Assembly (NCBI RefSeq): GCF_002413825.1
Contig: NZ_DHXT01000059.1
Coordinates: 1 to 6,795, forward strand
Reading direction: 5' to 3'
DNA length: 6,795 bases
Source: Rhodoferax sp. UBA5149
GTDB lineage: Bacteria; Pseudomonadota; Gammaproteobacteria; Burkholderiales; Burkholderiaceae_C
Shown here: positions 1 through 4,540 of the stretch, in pieces
Layout of the letters: the number at the start of each line of letters is the position of its first letter
How positions within the stretch are numbered: position 1 is the stretch's first letter
Position numbers and translations under genes: made by a program
The notes under the pieces: generated by a model
The model's database searches: none
Seen by the model: only the letters and a program-made list of their open reading frames with translations
Told to the model about the DNA's origin: nothing

Positions 1-491
1 TTGAACGCGGAGTGCTCAAGGTCGGCGAAGAAATCGAGATCGTCGGTATCTCTGATACCCAGAAAACCATCTGCACCGGCGTTGAGATGTTCCGCAAACT
101 GCTGGACCAAGGTCAAGCCGGTGACAACGTCGGTATCCTGCTGCGCGGCACCAAGCGCGAAGACGTGCAGCGCGGCCAAGTGCTGTGCAAGCCCGGTTCG
201 ATCAAGCCGCACACCCACTTCACCGGCGAGATCTACGTCTTGTCCAAAGATGAGGGTGGCCGTCACACGCCGTTCTTCAACAACTACCGCCCCCAGTTCT
301 ACTTCCGTACCACGGACGTGACCGGTGCGATCGAGTTGCCAGAAGGCAAAGAAATGGTGATGCCAGGCGACAACGTGTCGATCACGGTCAAGCTGATCAA
401 CCCGATCGCCATGGAAGAAGGCCTGCGTTTCGCCATCCGCGAAGGTGGCAAGACGGTGGGCGCCGGTGTGGTTGCCAAGATCATCGCGTAA
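1..491 (+). CDS. tuf: Elongation factor Tu, C-terminal part (5' end outside window)
   Basis: EF-Tu is the cytosolic GTPase that brings aminoacyl-tRNA to the ribosomal A site. The reading frame is already open at base 3 (ERGVLKVGEEIEIVGI) and ends at TAA 489-491, giving 162 codons. This corresponds to the last ~160 residues of a family of about 396: late domain II and all of domain III, the parts that hold the tRNA acceptor and T arm. The G domain lies off the left edge. Near-invariant family stretches are visible: CTGVEMFRKLLD, RGTKREDVQRGQV, KPHTHF, LSKDEGGRHTPFF, YRPQFYFRTTDVTG, MVMPGDN and LRFAIREGGKTVGAGVV. The GTG at 12-14 is an internal Val codon, not a start. Position before tRNA-Trp and secE matches the tufB-type copy; most proteobacteria have a second copy in the str operon, not visible here. 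No frameshift or odd residue was seen. Confidence 0.97.
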   Translation, partial: ERGVLKVGEEIEIVGISDTQKTICTGVEMFRKLLDQGQAGDNVGILLRGTKREDVQRGQVLCKPGSIKPHTHFTGEIYVLSKDEGGRHTPFFNNYRPQFYFRTTDVTGAIELPEGKEMVMPGDNVSITVKLINPIAMEEGLRFAIREGGKTVGAGVVAKIIA

Positions 492-506
492 GTAATAGAA
501 ATTGTG

Positions 507-545
507 GGACAGACCGCAGCGACGCGAAGCGCGCCAGCTCTGTCC
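507..545 (+). other. Inverted repeat in tuf to tRNA-Trp spacer
   Basis: The arms GGACAG (507-512) and CTGTCC (540-545) are perfect complements and enclose a second small dyad, CGCG (523-526) / CGCG (530-533). Both could form in a tuf-tRNA co-transcript. No T-run follows, so this is not an intrinsic terminator. A plausible role is an RNA stem near the site where the tRNA precursor is cut from the tuf mRNA, but that is inference. The rest of the 68-base spacer shows nothing I recognise. Confidence 0.3.
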
Positions 546-559
546 TCAACTGATTAGAT

Positions 560-635
560 AGGGGCGTAGCTCAATTGGCAGAGCGTCGGTCTCCAAAACC
601 GAAGGTTGATGGTTCGATTCCTTCCGCCCCTGCCA
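560..635 (+). tRNA. trpT: tRNA-Trp (anticodon CCA)
   Basis: The 76 bases fold as a complete cloverleaf. The acceptor stem is AGGGGCG (560-566) with CGCCCCT (625-631), followed by discriminator G632 and a genomically encoded CCA (633-635). The D stem is GCTC (569-572) / GAGC (581-584). The anticodon stem is TCGGT (586-590) / ACCGA (598-602) with loop CTCCAAA, giving anticodon CCA at 593-595, which reads UGG. The variable loop has 5 bases. The T arm has GATGG (608-612) and CCTTC (620-624) around loop TTCGATT; its middle pair (positions 51-63) is T610 opposite T622, a mismatch. G73 and the CCA anticodon are the known tryptophanyl-tRNA synthetase identity elements. It lies between tuf and secE and is probably excised from their transcript, since I see no convincing promoter of its own. 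Confidence 0.96.
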
Positions 636-662
636 CCTGACTGTGTAAAGAAGGTGGATTCC

Positions 663-688
663 AAGCCCGCTATGAGAATAGCGGGCTT
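663..688 (+). terminator. Perfect hairpin between tRNA-Trp and secE (partial terminator or processing stem)
   Basis: AAGCCCGCTAT (663-673) pairs perfectly with ATAGCGGGCTT (678-688) across a GAGA loop: 11 base pairs with a GC-rich core. The 3' arm ends in only two T and continues CAGCGTC, so the U-tract expected of a strong intrinsic terminator is missing. It could be a leaky terminator that lowers transcription into secE-nusG, or a stem protecting the 3' end formed when the tRNA is released. The remaining bases up to the secE start contain no promoter I can support. Confidence 0.45.
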
Positions 689-746
689 CAGCGTCTCAAG
701 ACGGCTGGGTTTGATTTGACATAGAAAAAGCGCGAGATAGAGAAAT

Positions 747-1130
747 ATGGCCACCACACAAGTTCAAACTGTCAGTACCGGAGTCGACAAGGCCAAACTC
801 GCTGCCGCAGCGGCATTGGTTGTTGCCGCGCTAGCTGCCTTTTATTTATTCAGCAAACAGGGGGCACTGGTCCAATGGGCTGTATTGCTGCTGGGTTTGG
901 CTGCGGCAATTGTGGTGTTTTTCACCGCCGAACCAGGTAAAGAACTTTATGCCTTTGGCCGTGATGCTTGGCGTGAAGTTAAAAAGGTCGTCTGGCCGGC
1001 ACGCAAAGAAGCCATACAGATGACGGTCTACGTGTTTGTCTTCGTGCTGGTGATGGCCCTGTTTCTCTGGCTGACTGACAAGACGCTTGAGTGGCTGTTT
1101 TATGACTTGATTCTGGGGTGGAAGAAATAA
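747..1130 (+). CDS. secE: Preprotein translocase subunit SecE
   Basis: SecE clamps and stabilises SecY in the inner-membrane SecYEG channel, the route for Sec-dependent export and membrane insertion. The 127-residue protein shows three hydrophobic segments at about residues 18-35, 41-60 and 90-118. Between the second and third lies the amphipathic cytoplasmic helix typical of the family, about 64-88, with the conserved FGRDAWREVKKVVWPARKEA region including Trp83-Pro84. Length and three-helix form match the proteobacterial (E. coli-like, 127 aa) type rather than the short single-helix type. The ATG at 747 has only a weak Shine-Dalgarno (GAGA at 740-743, 4-base spacing). The stop TAA (1128-1130) shares its last A with the nusG ATG, so the two are translationally coupled. 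A TTGACA at 716-721 lies too close to the ATG to be a usable promoter for it. Confidence 0.96.
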   Translation: MATTQVQTVSTGVDKAKLAAAAALVVAALAAFYLFSKQGALVQWAVLLLGLAAAIVVFFTAEPGKELYAFGRDAWREVKKVVWPARKEAIQMTVYVFVFVLVMALFLWLTDKTLEWLFYDLILGWKK

Positions 1131-1738
1131 TGAATGATGTTGTAGAAACCCCGTCAACCGATACGCCTGCGGCAGCGCAAGTGCTGGCAACGGCGCCGAC
1201 CAATCCCGATCTGCGCTGGTATGTGGTCCATGCTTATTCGGGCATGGAAAAGGCCGTCGAACGCAACATCATCGAGCGCATCACGCGCGCCGGTATGGAA
1301 AACAAATTTGGTCGCATCCTGGTTCCCATGGAAGAAGTGGTTGAGATCAAGAACGGTCAGAAAAAAACCACAGAACGCAAGTTTTTCCCTGGTTATGTGC
1401 TGGTCGAGATGGTCATGGATGATGACACCTGGCACCTGGTCAAGCACACCAACAAGGTGACCGGTTTCGTGGGCGGCGCCAAGAATCGCCCCGCACCCAT
1501 CTCGGAAGCCGAGGTCTTGAAGATCGTCAACCAGATGCAGGAAGGCACCGAGAAGCCGCGTCACAAGGTTGAATTTGTGGTGGGCGAGTTTGTGCGTGTC
1601 AAGGACGGTCCATTCACCGATTTCAACGGCTCGGTGGAAGACGTCAATTACGAAAAGAGCAAGGTCCGTGTCGCGGTCACGATTTTCGGCCGTTCCACGC
1701 CTGTGGAGCTTGAGTTCTCGCAGATCGAAAAGACCTAA
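1130..1738 (+). CDS. nusG: Transcription termination/antitermination protein NusG
   Basis: NusG binds RNA polymerase through its N-terminal domain and contacts Rho or ribosomal S10 through its KOW domain, affecting elongation, Rho termination and transcription-translation coupling. The ATG at 1130 was chosen over an in-frame GTG at 1118. It gives 202 residues, overlaps the secE stop by one base (TAATG) and is preceded by a purine-rich GGTGGAAG (1117-1124); the GTG lies inside secE. The NGN domain covers about 29-133 (LRWYVVHAYSGMEKAVERNI, then TERKFFPGYVLVEM and HTNKVTGFVGG). The KOW domain runs from about 150 to the end (VGEFVRVKDGPFTDFNGSVEDVNYEK, then VTIFGRSTPVELEF). The first ~25 residues (rich in T, P, A, with VVETPSTDTP) extend beyond the 181-residue E. 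coli protein, as is usual in Burkholderiales. No intact Shine-Dalgarno consensus is present; translational coupling to secE probably helps initiation. Confidence 0.97.
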   Translation: MNDVVETPSTDTPAAAQVLATAPTNPDLRWYVVHAYSGMEKAVERNIIERITRAGMENKFGRILVPMEEVVEIKNGQKKTTERKFFPGYVLVEMVMDDDTWHLVKHTNKVTGFVGGAKNRPAPISEAEVLKIVNQMQEGTEKPRHKVEFVVGEFVRVKDGPFTDFNGSVEDVNYEKSKVRVAVTIFGRSTPVELEFSQIEKT

Positions 1739-1750
1739 ACCGGCAACATT

Positions 1751-1791
1751 GCGGGGTAGCGCAAGAAAAAATTGAAACTTTTTTGCCCCGC
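1751..1791 (+). terminator. Imperfect inverted repeat just after nusG
   Basis: Thirteen bases past the nusG stop, GCGGGG (1751-1756) is complementary to CCCCGC (1786-1791). Inside, CAAGAAA (1762-1768) can pair with TTTTTTG (1779-1785) using one G-U pair, leaving a five-base bulge and a ten-base loop. The six-T run lies within the stem rather than after it, so it is not a textbook intrinsic terminator, but it is well placed to mark the 3' end of the tuf-secE-nusG transcript or to act as a processing site. Confidence 0.35.
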
Positions 1792-1809
1792 CCTGAACTG
1801 ATTTATAAC
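1783..1809 (+). promoter_or_regulatory. Possible sigma-70 promoter for rplKA
   Basis: TTGCCC (1783-1788) matches 4 of 6 bases of the -35 consensus and TATAAC (1804-1809) matches 5 of 6 of the -10 consensus. The spacer is 15 bases, shorter than the preferred 17. The site is about 120 bases before rplK, where E. coli has its L11 promoter, and would put the rplK leader in the transcript. It overlaps the inverted repeat after nusG. The short spacer keeps confidence low. Confidence 0.35.
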
Positions 1810-1814
1810 TTGGT

Positions 1815-1925
1815 GCTTCCCGACTCGGTGCCAGGTGTCTTCAAAGTGAGTCGTTAACCCCGGGGAGCCAGGGCCTGCCAATTTAAAAGCACGGTCAGGG
1901 CGTCAATACCCGCAAGGAGAAAAGC
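1815..1925 (+). promoter_or_regulatory. rplK leader, probable L1 autoregulatory site
   Basis: This untranslated stretch precedes rplK. It contains a perfect six-pair stem, CGACTC (1821-1826) / GAGTCG (1848-1853). It then has CCCCGGGGAGCCAGGG (1858-1873), whose GGGAGCC resembles the GGGAG element of the 23S rRNA L1-binding helices. In E. coli free L1 binds the rplK leader and represses both L11 and L1 synthesis; the position and the element fit the same mechanism here. The Shine-Dalgarno AAGGAG (1914-1919) sits 6 bases before the ATG. The exact L1 fold was not derived, so the role rests on position and a short motif. Confidence 0.45.
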
Positions 1926-2357
1926 ATGGCGAAAAAAATCGTCGGTTTTGTCAAACTGCAAGTTCCAGCAGGCAAGGCAAATCCATCACCCCCCATCGGC
2001 CCAGCATTGGGTCAACGCGGCTTGAACATCATGGAGTTCTGCAAGGCATTCAATGCCCAGACCCAGGGTATTGAGCCCGGTCTGCCGCTGCCCGTGGTGA
2101 TCACCGCGTTCGCGGACAAGAGTTTCACTTTCGTTATCAAATCGCCACCGTCGTCGATTCTGATCAAGAAGGCTGTCAAGATCGATAAGGGCTCCGCGAC
2201 GCCGCACACCGTCAAGGTGGGCAAGATCACGCGCGCCCAGCTCGAAGAGATCGCCAAAACCAAGATGAAAGACTTGACTGCTGCCGACATGGACGCAGCC
2301 GTTCGTACCATCGCCGGCTCTGCCCGCTCGATGGGTGTGAATGTGGAGGGTGTTTAA
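1926..2357 (+). CDS. rplK: 50S ribosomal protein L11
   Basis: L11 (uL11) sits with 23S helices 43-44 at the base of the L12 stalk, in the GTPase-associated centre contacted by EF-G and EF-Tu, and is needed for RelA's stringent response. The 143 residues match the family's usual length (142 in E. coli). The N-terminal domain (about 1-70) carries the proline-rich segment PSPPIGPALGQRGLNIMEFCKAFN at 20-43, the region where thiostrepton acts; prolines 20, 22, 23 and 26 are all present. The C-terminal RNA-binding domain (about 75-141) contains TPHTVKVGKIT and ends with GSARSMGVNVEG at 131-142, the usual rRNA contact. A strong AAGGAG at 1914-1919 supports the ATG. The TAA is followed without a gap by the rplA ATG, whose Shine-Dalgarno lies inside this gene, so L11 and L1 are translated as a coupled pair. 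Confidence 0.98.
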   Translation: MAKKIVGFVKLQVPAGKANPSPPIGPALGQRGLNIMEFCKAFNAQTQGIEPGLPLPVVITAFADKSFTFVIKSPPSSILIKKAVKIDKGSATPHTVKVGKITRAQLEEIAKTKMKDLTAADMDAAVRTIAGSARSMGVNVEGV

Positions 2358-3053
2358 ATGACCCAGCTCACCAAAAAACAAAAATCCTTCGCCGGTAAGA
2401 TTGACAGCAACAAGCTGTATCCCCTGGCCGATGCCCTGGGCCTTGTCAAAGAGTGTGCCAATGCCAAATTCGATGAATCCATCGACGTGGCAGTGCAGCT
2501 CGGTATTGATGCCAAGAAATCAGATCAGGTTGTGCGCGGCGCCGTCGTGCTGCCTAACGGCACGGGCAAGACCAAGCGCGTCGCGGTGTTTGCCCAGGGC
2601 GCCAAGGCTGAAGAAGCCAAGGCCGCTGGCGCTGATATCGTTGGCATGGACGACCTGGCCGCCATGATCAAGGCCGGTGACATGCCTTTTGACATCGTGA
2701 TTGCTGCGCCGGATGCCATGCGTGTCGTCGGTACGCTGGGGCAAATTCTGGGCCCTCGCGGTCTGATGCCTAACCCCAAGGTGGGCACCGTCACGCCTGA
2801 CGTCGCAACGGCTGTGAAGAATGCCAAGGCCGGCCAAGTGCAGTTCCGCGTTGACAAAGCCGGTATTGTTCACTCCACGATCGGCCGTCGTTCGTTCGAC
2901 ACCGACAAGCTGCAAGGCAATCTGGCTGCATTGGTGGACGCCTTGACCAAGGCCAAGCCCGCGACCAGCAAGGGGGTCTATTTGAAAAAGGTGGCGGTTT
3001 CGTCAACGATGGGTGTGGGTGTCCGCGTGGACATGCAGACCATCGCAGCGTAA
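2358..3053 (+). CDS. rplA: 50S ribosomal protein L1
   Basis: L1 (uL1) forms the mobile L1 stalk that guides deacylated tRNA out of the E site, and when in excess it represses translation of its own rplKA mRNA. The 231-residue product is close to the 234 of E. coli. Domain I is made of both ends (about 1-67 and 160-231), with domain II inserted between (about 68-159). The family signature is clear: PDAMRVVGTLGQILGPRGLMPNPKVGTVTPD at 118-148, and the C-terminal VSSTMGVGVRVD at 214-225. The ATG directly abuts the rplK stop and is preceded by GGAGG (2345-2349) with an 8-base spacing, so L1 is made in step with L11. No truncation or missing conserved segment was seen. Confidence 0.98.
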   Translation: MTQLTKKQKSFAGKIDSNKLYPLADALGLVKECANAKFDESIDVAVQLGIDAKKSDQVVRGAVVLPNGTGKTKRVAVFAQGAKAEEAKAAGADIVGMDDLAAMIKAGDMPFDIVIAAPDAMRVVGTLGQILGPRGLMPNPKVGTVTPDVATAVKNAKAGQVQFRVDKAGIVHSTIGRRSFDTDKLQGNLAALVDALTKAKPATSKGVYLKKVAVSSTMGVGVRVDMQTIAA

Positions 3054-3322
3054 TTGCAAAAAATTCGGGTTACCTGAAAAGGTGGCTTGAAGTGGTGGGC
3101 TGCTCATGCTGCAAGGTTTGGGCAGGTCATCCAAGACCGTTGGCGTGCAAGCCGTACTGGTACGGGTCAGCACTTAATCAGTGTGCCGTGGGTTCGCTCA
3201 CGGCTCAGCCAACGCAGATGGCGATCCCGCTGCTGATGGAATCAGTTCCGAAACAGTTGGTCGCTGCAATGTGACGTGTTTGAAGGCAATTTGCCGACGA
3301 GCACATTTTGAAGGAGTAGACC
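3054..3322 (+). promoter_or_regulatory. L10 leader: autoregulatory mRNA structure of rplJL
   Basis: This 269-base spacer between rplA and rplJ folds strongly. Its centre is a branched structure closed by CGTTGGC (3138-3144) / GCCAACG (3208-3214). It contains three hairpins: CCGTA/TACGG with a CTGG loop (3152-3165); GCACT/AGTGT (3170-3184); and GCCGTGGG/CTCACGGC with a UUCG tetraloop (3185-3204, one G-U). Below the closing stem an internal loop with CAAGAC on the 5' side and CA on the 3' side leads to CATC (3128-3131) / GATG (3217-3220); the GA-containing bulge is a plausible kink-turn. A further hairpin with a GAAA loop lies at 3069-3086. In E. coli the L10(L12)4 complex binds a bulged stem in this leader and shuts off rplJL translation; position and architecture agree with that family. 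No clear promoter was seen in the stretch. Confidence 0.75.
3268..3307 (+). promoter_or_regulatory. Hairpin just before the rplJ ribosome binding site
   Basis: AATGTG (3268-3273) pairs with CACATT (3302-3307), and inside it GGCA (3285-3288) pairs with TGCC (3292-3295). The 3' arm ends four bases before AAGGAG (3311-3316). A stem this close to the Shine-Dalgarno could control ribosome access, which would give L10 binding further upstream a way to act. The pairing is seen; the switching role is inference. Confidence 0.4.
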
Positions 3323-3325
3323 TTG
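3311..3325 (+). promoter_or_regulatory. Shine-Dalgarno that fixes the TTG start of rplJ
   Basis: AAGGAG at 3311-3316 stands 6 bases before TTG at 3323-3325. The encoded protein then begins MSLNRSEKEAV, which aligns with the known L10 N-terminus (MALN... in E. coli). No in-frame ATG or GTG nearby gives a better fit, so the rare TTG start is supported by both signal and homology. Confidence 0.85.
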
Positions 3326-3859
3326 AGTCTTAATCGCAGTGAGAAAGAAGCGGTCATCAGTGATGTGACTGGCCTCGCCGCAAAAGCTCAAACGCTCGTG
3401 ATCGCGGAATACCGTGGCATCACGGTCGCTGACATGACCAAATTGCGCTCTACCGCGCGCAGCAACGGTGTAAGTCTGAGTGTGTTGAAAAACACGCTGG
3501 CTCGCCGTGCTGTCACGGGTAGCGGGTTTGAAGTTGTGTCCGACCTGATGACCGGTCCGCTGATCTATAGCTTCTCTGAAGATGCAGTGGCTGCCGCGCG
3601 AGTGGTGGCTGACTTCGCGAAAACCAACGACAAGTTGGTCATTCGCGGTGGCGCATATGGCGGAAAAGCTTTGGACGTGAACGGCGTTAAAACGCTTGCC
3701 AGCATCCCTTCCAAGGAAGTGTTGTTGGCACAGTTGCTGGGCTTGATGCAATCCCCGATTTCGCGTACGGCACGTGTGCTGGCAGCGATCGCGGAGAAAA
3801 AAGGCGCCGGTGTGGCAGAAGTAGCCGAAGAAGCACCCGCTGAGGCAGTTGCAGCTTAA
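3323..3859 (+). CDS. rplJ: 50S ribosomal protein L10
   Basis: L10 (uL10) anchors L7/L12 dimers to the ribosome at the base of the factor-recruiting stalk, and the L10-L12 complex represses its own mRNA. The product has 178 residues against 165 in E. coli; the extra length is an Ala/Glu-rich tail (about 160-178, EKKGAGVAEVAEEAPAEAVAA). The N-terminal rRNA-binding domain covers about 1-135, with AEYRGITVADMTKLR at 28-42, VLKNTLARRAV at 54-64 and GPLIYSFS at 78-85. The following helix (about 136-160, AQLLGLMQSPISRTARVLAAIAEK) is the L12-docking spine. Translation starts at TTG with a strong AAGGAG; a weak start codon on an otherwise strong site may trim expression, though L12 must be made in excess over L10, so it could also help stoichiometry. 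That last point is inference. Confidence 0.97.
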   Translation: MSLNRSEKEAVISDVTGLAAKAQTLVIAEYRGITVADMTKLRSTARSNGVSLSVLKNTLARRAVTGSGFEVVSDLMTGPLIYSFSEDAVAAARVVADFAKTNDKLVIRGGAYGGKALDVNGVKTLASIPSKEVLLAQLLGLMQSPISRTARVLAAIAEKKGAGVAEVAEEAPAEAVAA

Positions 3860-3901
3860 TTGCCCGCAGCCTGTTGTAACCAATATTGTTAGGAAATAAA
3901 A

Positions 3902-4276
3902 ATGGCATTCGATAAAGACGCATTTTTGACCGCGCTGGACAGCATGACGGTCATGGAACTCAACGACCTGGTGAAAGCCATCGAAGAGAAATTTGGCGTG
4001 AGCGCTGCAGCAATGTCCGCACCCGCAGGCGGCGGTGGCGCTGCTGCCGCTGTGGCCGAAGAGAAGACCGAATTCAACGTCGTTCTGCTGGAAGCCGGTG
4101 CCGCCAAGGTGTCGGTCATCAAGGCTGTGCGCGAAATCACGGGTCTGGGCCTCAAGGAAGCCAAAGACTTGGTGGATGGTGCTCCGAAGAACGTCAAGGA
4201 AGGCATTTCCAAGGCTGACGCCGAAGCTGCCATGAAGAAGCTGGTGGACGCTGGCGCCAAGGTCGAACTCAAGTAA
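3902..4276 (+). CDS. rplL: 50S ribosomal protein L7/L12
   Basis: L7/L12 (bL12) is the multi-copy stalk protein that recruits and activates the translational GTPases EF-Tu, EF-G, IF2 and RF3. The 124 residues show the standard three parts: an N-terminal dimerisation helical domain that binds L10 (about 1-33), an Ala/Gly-rich flexible hinge (about 34-54, AAAMSAPAGGGGAAAAVAEE), and the globular C-terminal domain (about 55-124) with KTEFNVVLLEAG, KVSVIKAVREITGLGLKEAKDLVDGAPKNVKEG and the terminal KKLVDAGAKVELK. The factor-contact residues in the GLGLKEAKDLV helix are conserved. The ATG follows AGGAA (3891-3895) with 6-base spacing. The gene is 42 bases after rplJ and shares its mRNA; its own ribosome binding site allows the higher output needed for four or more copies per ribosome. 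Confidence 0.98.
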   Translation: MAFDKDAFLTALDSMTVMELNDLVKAIEEKFGVSAAAMSAPAGGGGAAAAVAEEKTEFNVVLLEAGAAKVSVIKAVREITGLGLKEAKDLVDGAPKNVKEGISKADAEAAMKKLVDAGAKVELK

Positions 4277-4289
4277 TCGATCTTCCCAA

Positions 4290-4324
4290 AAGGGCTGGGT
4301 GCTCCAAAAGAGCCCCCAGCCTTT
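4290..4324 (+). terminator. Strong hairpin after rplL (attenuator candidate)
   Basis: AAGGGCTGGG (4290-4299) pairs with CCCAGCCTTT (4315-4324) with one G-U. After a single T/C mismatch, GCTC (4301-4304) pairs with GAGC (4310-4313), leaving a CAAAA loop. This is the most stable stem in the spacer and begins 14 bases after the rplL stop. Only three T end the 3' arm (then GGCGCTT), so full termination is unlikely. In E. coli the rplL-rpoB gap holds a partial attenuator that lets only part of the transcripts reach rpoB, and this hairpin is in the same place. Confidence 0.55.
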
Positions 4325-4340
4325 GGCGCTTATGAGAGTG

Positions 4341-4375
4341 CACTGAAAAGCAGGCTGGATGTCTGTTTTTCAGTG
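4341..4375 (+). terminator. Long duplex hairpin with internal U-tract (RNase III site or attenuator)
   Basis: CACTGAAAAGCAGG (4341-4354) pairs with TCTGTTTTTCAGTG (4362-4375), a 14-pair stem with two G-U pairs and no bulges, closed by a 7-base loop. Two readings fit. As a whole it is a long RNA duplex of the kind RNase III cuts, and E. coli has an RNase III site between rplL and rpoB. Alternatively the inner stem CAGGC/GTCTG followed by TTTTT (4366-4370) resembles an intrinsic terminator, with the outer A and T runs extending it. Confidence 0.5.
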
Positions 4376-4488
4376 TCTTCTGACCCCGACTGCAGAAGAT
4401 GCCTTGGTTCGGGTTGCACGCAATGTGTAACCGTCCGCCAATGATTGGTAGTGGCCAATCACCAAGTTAGTTGAGTGTGGTGCTCAAC
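4376..4488 (+). other. Further hairpins in the rplL-rpoB spacer
   Basis: Three more perfect dyads follow the long duplex: TCTTCTG (4376-4382) / CAGAAGA (4393-4399), starting on the very next base; TGATTGG (4442-4448) / CCAATCA (4455-4461); and GTTGAG (4470-4475) / CTCAAC (4483-4488). None has a following T-run. Together with the two upstream stems the 264-base gap can form five consecutive hairpins. A weak promoter-like pair, TTGGTT (4404-4409) and TGTAAC (4426-4431) with a 16-base spacer, is too poor to call. No small gene is supported in this gap. Confidence 0.4.
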
Positions 4489-4540
4489 GCGACAGTCGCC
4501 TAGGACCCCCAGGATTCCTTAGTCTTTGCCCGGAGATCTC

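Noticed and set aside
1..321. A +1-frame open frame from the left edge, rich in Ser, Arg, Thr and Ala.
   Set aside because: It is an out-of-frame reading of tuf, whose true frame is conserved to the last residue.
716..743. TTGACA at 716-721 as the -35 of a secE promoter.
   Set aside because: With a 16-17 base spacer the -10 would fall at about 738-744 with a poor sequence, and transcription would start inside the first codons of secE, leaving no ribosome binding site.
1118..1129. In-frame GTG at 1118 as the nusG start, adding four residues.
   Set aside because: The ATG at 1130 gives the standard stop-start overlap with secE and has the purine-rich stretch at a proper distance; the GTG lies inside that stretch.
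1820..1833. On the minus strand the 14 bases TGGCACCGAGTCGG equal part of the 3' hairpin of Streptococcus pyogenes Cas9 tracrRNA.
   Set aside because: The match stops there, the paired half of that hairpin is absent, and there are no repeats, spacers or cas genes. The bases fit the rplK leader better, so I take it as coincidence.
3092..3274. A 60-codon open frame inside the rplJ leader as a possible small protein or leader peptide.
   Set aside because: It starts with GTG without a Shine-Dalgarno, has no family resemblance, and the bases are accounted for by RNA structure.
3242..3883. A 213-codon minus-strand open frame opposite rplJ, and similar antisense frames opposite nusG, rplK, rplA and rplL.
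   Set aside because: All overlap well-identified ribosomal or transcription genes, lack ribosome binding sites and family motifs, and are frame shadows.
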